From Crocinitomicaceae bacterium (GTDB taxonomy: Bacteria > Bacteroidota > Bacteroidia > Flavobacteriales_D > Crocinitomicaceae), in assembly GCA_029247685.1 (NCBI GenBank), contig JAQWKT010000001.1, forward strand, positions 1-49,538: 49,538 nt of DNA. The letters run 5' to 3'. The notes below the pieces were generated by a model. It was not told where the DNA came from, made no database searches, and saw only the letters and a list, made by a program, of their open reading frames with translations. Every line of letters begins with the position of its first letter. The stretch's first letter is position 1. This document shows, piece by piece, positions 35,887 through 43,188 of the stretch. A program made the translations under genes and the position numbers.

Positions 35887-36960
35887 TTAGTTTTTTACTA
35901 TTTTTTTCAAAATAGAGAAGTTAGAAACATCAAAAAGTCTTAAATAATAAATATTTGTCTCTAAATCGCTAATGTTAATTGAATTATTATCTAACTGATT
36001 TTGAAGAACAATTCGCCCATTTAAATCAAGTATTTCATATCTGACAAAGGTGTTTTTAGAACGAATAAAAACTTCACTTTTGGATGGCATTGGAAAAACT
36101 TCCACTTGCTGAGATAATAAAGCAGATGAGAAATCTGGTTTTTCGATGTTAAAATTAGTTGATTTTCTCTCCCCAATGAATCCCTTTGGGTCTTTTGGCT
36201 TTAAGTTATATATAGGTCTTGGCGGGGTATAGTTTGGACATGCAAAAATTCTTTGAGAGTTTGCCAAAGGAACGGAGTCTCCTTGATTCGAAACAACTCG
36301 GATTAAATTACCTTGTGAATCAAAAACTTTATATGCATCATAATAGTAATCAAATGGAGTGGATGAAGCATTGTAAATCAAATCTATTTTGTCATTTGCT
36401 TCTACCGCAAAAGAAATATCTTCCGCATCTGCCCAAGCATAACTCAAATCTTGATGTGTTCCTGTGATATATAGAGCGTTATTAATGTACACATCCAAAC
36501 TAGAACCTCCCCAACCGTTTCCACCATATCCATCTATCAGTTCTACCGTAAATGTTCCGCATTTAGAGGAAGAAGGACAAGCTAAAAGGCCATAAACATT
36601 TTCTGGTCCACCTGAATGACCAGAACCTACTCCATCTCTAGTAGCTATTAAATTATTATTGTTGTCATAAACTTCATACTTACAGTCATCCGCCCAACTG
36701 TTTCCATTTCTTTTAAAATACATGCTGATCACATCATTGGATTGAACTGGAAATTCAAATTCAAATGGAGCCTGACCGGATACCCATGTTTCTCCTACAT
36801 TAGGATGAACAACATTGTTATTAATCTTAATTGCCAAGGAGTGGCCATTCCATCCATTAAACCAATGGGTGTATAGTTTGACTTTGTAATTCCCACAAAC
36901 ATTTTGGGCTTGATAAAAAAGGGGGGTTGAAAATAAAAGAAGTAAAATGAGTCTTAACAT
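35887..36960 (-). CDS. Secreted protein with tandem repeats and type IX (type A) sorting domain
   Basis: The 357-residue product has a signal peptide (MLRLILLLLFSTPLFYQAQ) and two similar domains of about 110 residues. The first has CGNYKVKLYTHWFNGWNGHSLA, the second CGTFTVELIDGYGGNGWGGSSL; each continues with a DDISFxVxxNDxID-like strand and a YxVYDxxGNLI ending. After a linker (about residues 255-285) comes a C-terminal sorting domain: VEVFPMPSKSEVFI, then YEILDLNGRIVLQ and IYYLRLFD. The type IX system should export it and probably anchor it to surface lipopolysaccharide. Function is unknown; the glycine and asparagine-rich domains could bind glycans. It neighbours the polysaccharide operon but is separated from it by 104 bp. 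Confidence 0.85.
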   Translation of the reverse strand: MLRLILLLLFSTPLFYQAQNVCGNYKVKLYTHWFNGWNGHSLAIKINNNVVHPNVGETWVSGQAPFEFEFPVQSNDVISMYFKRNGNSWADDCKYEVYDNNNNLIATRDGVGSGHSGGPENVYGLLACPSSSKCGTFTVELIDGYGGNGWGGSSLDVYINNALYITGTHQDLSYAWADAEDISFAVEANDKIDLIYNASSTPFDYYYDAYKVFDSQGNLIRVVSNQGDSVPLANSQRIFACPNYTPPRPIYNLKPKDPKGFIGERKSTNFNIEKPDFSSALLSQQVEVFPMPSKSEVFIRSKNTFVRYEILDLNGRIVLQNQLDNNSINISDLETNIYYLRLFDVSNFSILKKIVKN

Positions 36961-37061
36961 ATTTATATAACATAGAAAATAAAATTTTGTTTATGCATTT
37001 ATTTATACAACTTTTCTTTTGGGTATGAAATAAAATATTTATAACATGTTTAGATAATTTA

Positions 37062-37069
37062 TAATTTAG
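37062..37069 (+). promoter_or_regulatory. -7-like element TAATTTAG
   Basis: TAATTTAG, one base from TAnnTTTG, ends 14 bp before the ATG of the DUF4920 lipoprotein gene. A TTTA-containing stretch about 19 bp upstream could serve as the -33 box. Confidence 0.35.
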
Positions 37070-37083
37070 ACGAAATTGAGTTT

Positions 37084-37533
37084 ATGAAAACTTTAATATA
37101 TATCAGCGCTTTTCTTTTGATTTTCTCTTCTTGTAAAGGATACGATTATTATGGAGAAAAAATATCTATGGATAACACTGTTAGTTATGGAGATGCTAGC
37201 AAAAAAGCATCTGCTAATGGTTCGCTTAAAACAAAAATTTCAGGTAGAATTATTGAAACTTGTGCTAAAAAAGGATGCTGGATGACTCTTAACACGCAGA
37301 CAGATACGGTGTTGGTTCGGTTTCGAGATTACGGATTTTTTGTTCCTACAAATGGTGCTGCAGGCAAAGAAGCCATTATACAAGGAGACTTATTTGTAGA
37401 TACGGTTAGTGTGAAACATTTACGTCATTATGCGAAAGATGCTGGGAAAACGCAAGAAGAAATTGACAAAATAACCGAACCAAAATTAGGGCTTAGCTTT
37501 ACTGCAGACGGAGTTATTATTAAAAAGGATTGA
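37084..37533 (+). CDS. DUF4920 lipoprotein
   Basis: The 149-residue product has a lipoprotein signal with lipobox FSSC (Cys17) and the DUF4920 pattern. GEKISMDNTVSYGDA is followed by ISGRIIETCAKKGCWMTL with a CxxxGCW motif, then VRFRDYGFFVPTNGAAGKEAIIQG and KHLRHYAKDAGKTQEEIDKI. The family is conserved in Bacteroidota, membrane anchored, and of unknown function. The Cys and His residues may bind a metal, which is a guess. The gene is convergent with the MOSC gene, 12 bp apart. Confidence 0.85.
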   Translation: MKTLIYISAFLLIFSSCKGYDYYGEKISMDNTVSYGDASKKASANGSLKTKISGRIIETCAKKGCWMTLNTQTDTVLVRFRDYGFFVPTNGAAGKEAIIQGDLFVDTVSVKHLRHYAKDAGKTQEEIDKITEPKLGLSFTADGVIIKKD

Positions 37534-37545
37534 TCTAAAAGCAGG

Positions 37546-38004
37546 TTATAAAAAACAAACCTCCTCGTTTATACGAATATCTCCTTCTTTTAAAACCTTT
37601 GCATACCACCTTGACCACCCTGGATGTTTCTTTTCAGATATTCGAGAAAAGTCTCCCTCTTTGAAAGAATTTGAAATTGTTTTACATGGAGATGTTGGCC
37701 CTGTAAGCTCTATTTCTACCTCTCCAAGACTTAATCTTGCACCAAGTTTCATTAAATTCCAATCAATTCCCTGAATGGTAATATTTTCTCCTGTAGATCC
37801 AGAAAAAATAGGATGCCCTTCTTTTTTAAGCTGCATAATTAATTCAAAAGAAAATAAACAAACCGCTCTATTTTCTCCTCCATGATGTTTTTTGTCGTTT
37901 TGCTTATCTCCCACAACATTTAACTTATTTACATATGCTGATGCAACAGGGTGTTTTGGCACCCCTCCATTTTTGTTAATGTTAATAGAGATTACTTTAG
38001 ACAT
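37546..38004 (-). CDS. MOSC domain protein
   Basis: The 152-residue protein is a stand-alone MOSC domain: VASAYVNKLNVVGDKQNDKKHHGGENRAVCLF in the first part, GSTGENITIQGIDWNLMKLGARL in the middle, and the conserved cysteine in LTGPTSPCKTISNSF (about residue 116) near the end. MOSC domains handle molybdenum cofactor sulfur and, in YiiM-like proteins, reduction of N-hydroxylated compounds. Nothing nearby suggests a molybdoenzyme, so the substrate is unknown. Confidence 0.9.
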   Translation of the reverse strand: MSKVISININKNGGVPKHPVASAYVNKLNVVGDKQNDKKHHGGENRAVCLFSFELIMQLKKEGHPIFSGSTGENITIQGIDWNLMKLGARLSLGEVEIELTGPTSPCKTISNSFKEGDFSRISEKKHPGWSRWYAKVLKEGDIRINEEVCFL

Positions 38005-38040
38005 TTTTTATTAAAAATACATTACATTTTAAAACGATGA

Positions 38041-38553
38041 CTATTTCAAATAAAATCTGGCGGTAATTGGCGCCATCAAAGCCAAATTTATTCCATAATC
38101 GTCTGAATCAAGAGAAAACCCTGCCTTTAATTGAATTTCTGCTCCAAAACTAAACTGAGAGGATAAAAAATACTCCAACCCAACTGTTGGTGCTGCATTA
38201 AGCGTAAAACTCCAATCTGACATGGAAACTCCCGAGTTTACCCCATATAAAATGTTTATTTTTTCATGTTGTTTTTGAAAATAAACTGCCGATCCTACCG
38301 ACACCCAAAACTCGTCAAAAAAACTATTATATGCTCCTGAAATCTCTGGTTCAACCCTAATTCTATTGTTAATATTTATAGGAAAAACTATTTTGTTTAA
38401 ATCCATTGGATATTCAAAATTATAAACCTCCATAAAATTAAAGGCATGAGAAATTCCGACACCAAACTTCTTTAAGTTTATTTGACTCTCTTGTGAAAAA
38501 GACTTTGTGGTGCAAAGAAATAAAACGGTTAAAAAAATAGCTGATTTTTTCAT
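38041..38553 (-). CDS. Outer-membrane beta-barrel-like protein
   Basis: The 170-residue product has a signal peptide (MKKSAIFLTVLFLCTTKSFS) and alternating hydrophobic strands ending in an aromatic or basic residue, for example IRVEPEISGAYNSF, FWVSVGSAVYFQKQ, TVGLEYFLSSQFSFGAEIQL and the C-terminal ITARFYLK, whose last residues resemble the barrel-insertion signal. It probably forms an eight-strand barrel in the outer membrane. No function is known. It lies 36 bp upstream of the MOSC gene on the same strand. Confidence 0.65.
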   Translation of the reverse strand: MKKSAIFLTVLFLCTTKSFSQESQINLKKFGVGISHAFNFMEVYNFEYPMDLNKIVFPININNRIRVEPEISGAYNSFFDEFWVSVGSAVYFQKQHEKINILYGVNSGVSMSDWSFTLNAAPTVGLEYFLSSQFSFGAEIQLKAGFSLDSDDYGINLALMAPITARFYLK

Positions 38554-38648
38554 ATTATGTTTAATACAAAAAACGCTTTTTTAATGCGCTTATTTTACTT
38601 TCAACTGTAACTCACCTAATTTTTTTAACTTTAGAAAAACGTAAAATT

Positions 38649-39287
38649 ATGTATGACGATATTATAGCAGCTTTTTTTATTCTTTTATTAGTTATCATTG
38701 TTGCTTTAGCTTTTTATGGTTTTTTATGCTCCTCTTTAAAAAAAACACTCGAATTAGTTGATAAAAAAAATAGAACTATGTCTCCAAAAAATATATGGTG
38801 GCTTATTCTTCCTATTTTTAATGCATATTGGTTTTTTCATGTTGTTATTAGGGTTTCTAAATCCATAAAAAACGAATTTAAATCTCGAAAAATAAATTTA
38901 AAAGATTACGATGAAATTGAATTTAATGAAGATAACCCTGGTTATGGTTTTGGTTTAACTGCTGCTATCTTTAATCTACTTAGTTATGTTGTTGGGCCTG
39001 AAGAAAGTTCTGATATTGCTATTTATATTTTATCGTTTATAGGACTTGTATTCACAATTTTATATTGGGTAAGAATAAATAAATACAAAGAAATTTTACT
39101 AAAAAGTAACACATTAAAAAATGCAACTATTGAACCTTCTTCCAAACCTAATGATGAAATAGTTAAAGAAAAACCTTTGGATGAAACCTCTGATAAGCTA
39201 AAGCAATTAAAAGGTTTATTTGACAATGGATTAATTACGCAAGAAGAATATGATTTAAAAAGAAAGTCTTTGATCGATGAAATTTAG
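38649..39287 (+). CDS. Membrane protein with C-terminal SHOCT domain
   Basis: The 212-residue product has an N-terminal hydrophobic helix (residues 5-27), a segment at 46-65 (IWWLILPIFNAYWFFHVVIRV), and two more at about 100-117 and 125-145. The last 30 residues, LKQLKGLFDNGLITQEEYDLKRKSLIDEI, are a typical SHOCT motif, a short helical pair found at the ends of many proteins with an oligomerisation role. A -7-like AACTTTAG at 38628-38635 lies 13 bp before the ATG. The gene is convergent with the CAP-domain gene, 5 bp apart. Confidence 0.75.
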   Translation: MYDDIIAAFFILLLVIIVALAFYGFLCSSLKKTLELVDKKNRTMSPKNIWWLILPIFNAYWFFHVVIRVSKSIKNEFKSRKINLKDYDEIEFNEDNPGYGFGLTAAIFNLLSYVVGPEESSDIAIYILSFIGLVFTILYWVRINKYKEILLKSNTLKNATIEPSSKPNDEIVKEKPLDETSDKLKQLKGLFDNGLITQEEYDLKRKSLIDEI

Positions 39288-39292
39288 AATAA

Positions 39293-39787
39293 TTATTCTT
39301 TAAAAACAGTCAAGGTACAAAATACCCAATCATATTCATCTTTGGACCATTTGTAATCTCTTCCGTACTTGCAACTTATTGCTCCATATTCGGCAGATTC
39401 AGGGTTAAGTAACAACTTTTTATGAGCTGGTGACTCTTTCCATAATTCCAGAATTCTATTTGCTACATATTCAAGTGAAACCCCAGAGCCACATACCACT
39501 GCGCAATTTTCTCCCGAATAGTTCCAGTCAATTCCATATTTTTCTAATCGGCTTGTTGGTCTTGGAGTATCCGATTTTTCATCATGCCCCATATATCCAT
39601 TTTTTACTTGATAATCCGAATGATGAGCCGCTGGTTTAAAAGCTCTTTTAGACCAATTCCATTCCTTTAGACCGTTTTTTGTTCTATACTCATTACATTT
39701 ATTAAAAAGCAAATAATCCATATATATTTGTGCGTTTATTTGATTTGATAAACAAAAAATAATTATCGCGATGAATCGTTTTTTCAT
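39293..39787 (-). CDS. Secreted CAP (SCP/PR1-like) domain protein
   Basis: The 164-residue product has a signal peptide (MKKRFIAIIIFCLSNQINAQ) and a CAP fold: LLFNKCNEYRTKNGLKEWNW, AAHHSDYQVKNGYMGHDE (metal-type histidines), YSGENCAVVCGSG with the conserved Glu, and LELWKESPAHKKLLLNPESAEYGAISCKYG. Bacterial CAP proteins are secreted, and most have no known activity. It is the last gene of a leftward three-gene group (lipoprotein 40726, CAP-like 40361, this one). Spacing to the previous gene is 4 bp, so coexpression is nearly certain. Confidence 0.82.
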   Translation of the reverse strand: MKKRFIAIIIFCLSNQINAQIYMDYLLFNKCNEYRTKNGLKEWNWSKRAFKPAAHHSDYQVKNGYMGHDEKSDTPRPTSRLEKYGIDWNYSGENCAVVCGSGVSLEYVANRILELWKESPAHKKLLLNPESAEYGAISCKYGRDYKWSKDEYDWVFCTLTVFKE

Positions 39788-39791
39788 AGTT

Positions 39792-40361
39792 TTAATTTAA
39801 AATTGGGCGAAGTAACTGAAAACTTACATACATGCTTTTATAGCCCTTATAATTTCCAAATTGGATAGATACTGCTCCTAAAAGGAATTTTGAGTTTTCT
39901 CCATATCCAAACAATATTCCTCTATGTGCTGAAGAAGATTTCCATGTATTGGCAAATAAAACTGCCAATTCTTGATAGGTTTTGATTTTTTTTGATTTTG
40001 CAAACGCTATTGGAATCATAATACAAACCTCTGTTTCTGAAGAGATTTTTTTGATTACATAATCGTGTTTTTCAATACACTCAAACTTTAATGGAATTAA
40101 TATTTTTTCATAAAGTTTATCCGAAAATGGATGATATACTTTCTGCTTATTAACAAGATTTCTTGTTATATTTTTTGATACATTTTCATGAATCACCGCA
40201 GAGTAATTAATAGTCGTTCCACCTAATTTACTTCTTTGCTTATTTACCTCATTGATGATGTTTTCTTCCAATAATTGGATATTAATGTTAATATAATTGA
40301 TTAATTGAGAATGAATAAAATGTGTGAAACAAATAAATATAATTAACAGTTTTTTTTTCAT
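39792..40361 (-). CDS. Divergent CAP-like secreted protein
   Basis: From the ATG at 40361 the product has 189 residues and begins with a signal peptide, MKKKLLIIFICFTHFIHSQ. An upstream in-frame ATG at 40418 would add 19 residues, would overlap the preceding gene by 40 bp, and would put polar residues before the signal, so I reject it. The rest follows the CAP outline: IINEVNKQRSKLGGTTINYSAV, a central region without the usual His, FANTWKSSSAHRGILFGYG and FLLGAVSIQFGNYKG. It appears to be a degenerate relative of the neighbouring CAP protein. Function unknown. Confidence 0.6.
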   Translation of the reverse strand: MKKKLLIIFICFTHFIHSQLINYININIQLLEENIINEVNKQRSKLGGTTINYSAVIHENVSKNITRNLVNKQKVYHPFSDKLYEKILIPLKFECIEKHDYVIKKISSETEVCIMIPIAFAKSKKIKTYQELAVLFANTWKSSSAHRGILFGYGENSKFLLGAVSIQFGNYKGYKSMYVSFQLLRPILN

Positions 40362-40378
40362 TATCATTAAATAAAAAC

Positions 40379-40726
40379 TTAATGTTTCTTTTTTTTTGCA
40401 TTGCAAAATATCAAGCAATTTTTTTTGTTTTTAAATTTGTAAAACAATAATCTTTCTAATTGTTCTTTAGTAAAATCTCCATAATATGGATTGGGGTCCT
40501 CATTGCTTGAGTAATAAATTTCATAAATAAATTTATCGTGTTTTTTAACTGGCAAAATAGGTTCATCGGTACTTAAATCAAATAAGGTGTATTCTTTATC
40601 CCAAAAAACATTTGCATAATCTTTTTTTTGATTATAGTCTCTTTTTATTGCAGAATAGCTTGTCTTTTTAGAACAAGAATTATTTAATAATGCCAATAAA
40701 AAAAACAACAAAACTGATATACGCAT
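40379..40726 (-). CDS. Small lipoprotein, function unknown
   Basis: The 115-residue product has a lipoprotein signal with lipobox NNSC (Cys18), followed by a lysine- and tyrosine-rich soluble part (FTKEQLERLLFYKFKNKKN) ending in CNAKKKKH. I recognise no family. Its stop lies 17 bp before the start of the CAP-like gene, so it heads a three-gene leftward operon of exported proteins. Confidence 0.65.
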   Translation of the reverse strand: MRISVLLFFLLALLNNSCSKKTSYSAIKRDYNQKKDYANVFWDKEYTLFDLSTDEPILPVKKHDKFIYEIYYSSNEDPNPYYGDFTKEQLERLLFYKFKNKKNCLIFCNAKKKKH

Positions 40727-40995
40727 TGCTTATATAAAAAAGGGGGGTTTCTACTAACTAAACCTTATATCTATAAGTGAGTTTATGTTTTTGGTTACGA
40801 ACCAGTTTAATTAAAGAGGCTAAAGAAATCATTCCGAAACTTTGTTTTTATGCTCTAAATTATCGATTTGATGATGAGATTATTGAATTAACAGGAGGCT
40901 TTACTATAAAACGTTAGTTTTTACTTTTCGAAAAGACATTCAAAACAAAAATTGACCACTAGAACTTTTTATAATTCTGGAAATGTGGTCTTTTT
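40727..40995 (+). other. Non-coding stretch with a possible gene remnant and a terminator-like hairpin
   Basis: A frame from GTG 40777 to TAG 40917 encodes 46 residues (MSLCFWLRTSLIKEAKEI, then IPKLCFYALNYRFDDEIIEL, then TGGFTIKR). It looks like the end of a protein but matches nothing I know. After it, GACCAC (40954-40959) and GTGGTC (40985-40990) enclose an AT-rich loop and are followed by TTTTT, a rightward terminator candidate. Together these could be the remains of a gene read rightwards. Confidence 0.3.
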
Positions 40996-41002
40996 AAGAA
41001 AG

Positions 41003-41066
41003 AAAAAGCCCAACTTTTGAAAGTCGGGCAATCCTACAAGTGAGAGGTGGAAGCCCACTCACAAGT
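41003..41066 (-). ncRNA. Candidate small structured RNA or structured 3' region after the tRNAs
   Basis: Reading leftwards, a stem GTGAG-TGG with tetraloop GCTT and a three-base bulge (41040-41064 region) is followed by TTGTAGGATT and then a second stem, GCCCGACTT / AAGTTGGGC (41008-41029, one A-C mismatch, loop TCAA), and a TTTTTCTTTCTT tract. This hairpin-hairpin-T-run layout just downstream of tRNA-Leu resembles a small RNA ending in its own terminator. I know no named family for it. Confidence 0.35.
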
Positions 41067-41078
41067 GTTTTAAGAAAA

Positions 41079-41106
41079 AAAAGGCTCAGTCTAAACTGAG
41101 CCTTTT
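41079..41106 (-). terminator. Terminator of the tRNA-Gly/tRNA-Leu unit
   Basis: GGCTCAG (41083-41089) and CTGAGCC (41096-41102) form a perfect 7-bp stem with a 6-base loop. On the minus strand it is followed by an eight-T run, which is an intrinsic terminator immediately after tRNA-Leu. The AAAA/TTTT flanks would allow it to work in both directions. Confidence 0.8.
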
Positions 41107-41107
41107 G

Positions 41108-41191
41108 TACTCGAGGCGGGACTTGAACCCGCACGGGCTAATGCCCACAGGATTTTAAGTCCGGCGTGTCTACCAATTCCACCACTCGAGC
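41108..41191 (-). tRNA. tRNA-Leu(TAA)
   Basis: The minus strand gives an 84-nt tRNA with acceptor stem GCTCGAG pairing with CTCGAGT, a D-arm TGGTGGAATTGGTAGACA, anticodon loop CTTAAAA (anticodon TAA), a long variable arm (TGGGCATTAGCCCGT) and T-arm GCGGGTTCAAGTCCCGC. The long variable arm fits leucine. It ends with discriminator A and no encoded CCA. Confidence 0.95.
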
Positions 41192-41200
41192 GTAGACTTG

Positions 41201-41273
<73 letters not shown>

Positions 41274-41391
41274 AATTTTTAATGTTTCTCTTTTCATTTA
41301 AAGAGCATTAAAATTCGCCGGACGGCAAATATACAAATATTCTATAGGAAGAATCAAGAGAAATTTTAAAAATTTTAATCTTATCTATTTT

Positions 41392-41399
41392 TATATTTG
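41392..41399 (+). promoter_or_regulatory. Consensus -7 element TATATTTG
   Basis: TATATTTG matches TAnnTTTG exactly and ends 13 bp before the ATG at 41413, so transcripts would have a leader of only about 6-8 bases. No strong -33 TTTG is visible. Confidence 0.5.
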
Positions 41400-41412
41400 C
41401 TAAGCGATAAGT

Positions 41413-41598
41413 ATGTACCCATACCACAACAAAATAAAACAACGTATAAAAAACAAAGAACTTGTTCGATATGAATATGTAGAGCGTTATAAAAACATTA
41501 CCCCATGCTTGTTATTATATTTTGACACAAAGCCTCATGTTAGGCCGATAAGAGAACCTCGATTTAATGAATATGAAAAGATTTTAAACAATCAATGA
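41413..41598 (+). CDS. Small conserved-type protein of 61 residues
   Basis: The product is MYPYHNKIKQRIKNKELVRY, then EYVERYKNITPCLLLYFDTK, then PHVRPIREPRFNEYEKILNN. It is basic at the N-terminus, has a short hydrophobic strand with a cysteine, and ends in a basic arginine-proline region. Similar small proteins occur in flavobacteria as hypothetical proteins, from memory only. The exact consensus -7 element directly upstream supports it being real. Function unknown. Confidence 0.65.
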   Translation: MYPYHNKIKQRIKNKELVRYEYVERYKNITPCLLLYFDTKPHVRPIREPRFNEYEKILNNQ

Positions 41599-41619
41599 CT
41601 TGATTTTTAATGTTTCATT

Positions 41620-42390
41620 TTAATAAAATGAATACGTTCCTTTGCCTTCAACAAACTTGTTTTCATTAAACTTCGCTTTTCCAATTTGTTTTCCTTCTTT
41701 GTCGTACCAATAACTATATCCTTGTAACAAGCCATTTTTGTAATATTTTTTTGCAGAAATGTAATTGTCTGAGTATACATATACACTATCTTTAAATGTT
41801 CCGGATTTAAGCACTGTAGAAAATTCTTGGCTACGCAAAGAACCATCAATTTTTGATGGATCGCCCGCATTAAACCAGCTAAATATTTGTTTAGTAGCCG
41901 TGTCTTGCATTATTGTTGTCGTCTCATACTTTTTAATCCCTTCTTTTGTCCAACTAGTAAACACTTTCTTTTTTTCATTTTCAGATATTAAAGTTTCTGA
42001 TCTTTTTTTGCCATCTTCATAATAATACCTTTCATATCCATCATTCCCTTTAGAAGCCTCCTTCTTTCCTGGTTCAATAGATTTTTCGAGCCATTTCATC
42101 CCTGTTTTTGGATCTAACATATAGATAACCCCAGAAATAATTTTTGAAGGATCCGATTTTAAAACCCAGCCATCCGGATAAAACATACAACTGTCTTGAT
42201 TATAAGTTCCAGTTACAATTTCATACGATTGATTTAGCCCTTTATAAGTTGGGTTATTGCTTTTATTCTCTTTTTTGTCATCCGCTTTATTTGCATTCGA
42301 ATCTTGCTTTTTTTCTGAATCTGAGCAAGAGGATAGACCTACTAAAAAAAAGGACAAAGCAATAATTTTAGTATATTTAATTTTAAACAT
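41620..42390 (-). CDS. MORN-repeat lipoprotein
   Basis: From the ATG at 42390 the product has 256 residues with a lipoprotein signal (lipobox LSSC, Cys22); the upstream ATG at 42441 adds 17 unlikely residues before it. After a low-complexity linker (SDSEKKQDSNANKADDKKEN) come MORN_2-type units such as GYERYYYEDGKKRSETLISEN, TSWTKEGIKKYETT, SAKKYYKNGLLQGYSYWYDK and the ending GKAKFNENKFVEGKGTY. It is membrane anchored and probably faces the periplasm. Function unknown. Confidence 0.75.
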   Translation of the reverse strand: MFKIKYTKIIALSFFLVGLSSCSDSEKKQDSNANKADDKKENKSNNPTYKGLNQSYEIVTGTYNQDSCMFYPDGWVLKSDPSKIISGVIYMLDPKTGMKWLEKSIEPGKKEASKGNDGYERYYYEDGKKRSETLISENEKKKVFTSWTKEGIKKYETTTIMQDTATKQIFSWFNAGDPSKIDGSLRSQEFSTVLKSGTFKDSVYVYSDNYISAKKYYKNGLLQGYSYWYDKEGKQIGKAKFNENKFVEGKGTYSFY

Positions 42391-42491
42391 ATTCTTTAAT
42401 TTTAATACAAGATAGCAAATAGTAATAAATAAAGTACCCAACCTTTTTAAAAGTTGTTTCTCCTATTTAACAAACTATAAAATATATTATC

Positions 42492-43070
42492 ATGAAAAAA
42501 ACATTTTTAAGCATTGCCGCAATTAGCACTCTTTTTCTGTTTTCTTGCAATAAAGAAACAAACGAAATAGACTCTTTTACCCATGAGTTAGCTTTAGAGT
42601 CTGCTCAAATAATCCTTCCAACATCGGGTGGAGAATTGGTCGAATCAGAACCTTTGGTTAAGTCGGCAAATAACGACTATTACACCTCCGGAAAATTAGA
42701 CTATATCCAAAACGGGGAAATTGTTGCTCAAGTGGACTTTGGCAACGGAGAAGAAAATAGTACTGCTCAACTATTAAAAGATGGAAACGTAACCACGTTT
42801 GATCTAAAAAAAGATGATTCCTATTATAACGGCAAAAAATCCAAATACAAAAAAGTAATTGTGAAGCCATTAATAAAATCGGAAGATTGCGATTATATTA
42901 TCTATGGGATTATCAAATATTATTCTATAAAAACAGGGAAATGGGTAGCAACTATTGATTTTGGAGATAGAACATGTGATGAGTGGGCAACAAAAACTAC
43001 CGCGGATGACAATGGAAACGAATATACGTTTAGTCTAGATGACTGGAAATATGGAAAAGACTGGAAATAA
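42492..43070 (+). CDS. Lipoprotein with two internal repeats, function unknown
   Basis: The 192-residue product has a lipoprotein signal (lipobox FSC, Cys19). Two related units follow: SGKLDYIQNGEIVAQVDFGN with VTTFDLK (about residues 65-105), and YGIIKYYSIKTGKWVATIDF with EYTFSLD (about residues 133-185). The second is longer and has two cysteines (CDY and TCDEW). A duplication of one beta-rich domain is the best explanation. The family is not known to me. A good terminator follows at 43115. Confidence 0.7.
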   Translation: MKKTFLSIAAISTLFLFSCNKETNEIDSFTHELALESAQIILPTSGGELVESEPLVKSANNDYYTSGKLDYIQNGEIVAQVDFGNGEENSTAQLLKDGNVTTFDLKKDDSYYNGKKSKYKKVIVKPLIKSEDCDYIIYGIIKYYSIKTGKWVATIDFGDRTCDEWATKTTADDNGNEYTFSLDDWKYGKDWK

Positions 43071-43114
43071 ACCTAATCTTTAAAGACATTTTCGTTAAGT
43101 AAAACTTTAAAATT

Positions 43115-43142
43115 AAAAGACCCGATTGGGTCTTTTTTTTTA
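43115..43142 (+). terminator. Intrinsic terminator
   Basis: AAAAGACCC (43115-43123) pairs with GGGTCTTTT (43128-43136) around the loop GATT, and the T-run continues to 43140. It ends the duplicated lipoprotein gene 45 bp after its stop. Confidence 0.85.
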
Positions 43143-43188
43143 ACCAAGTTAATAAATAGTTAGATAAGGGGGGCTACTGCTTTTTTAT

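Noticed and set aside
41607-41870. 87-codon leftward frame overlapping the MORN lipoprotein
   Set aside because: It is an alternative frame on the same strand within a clear lipoprotein gene.
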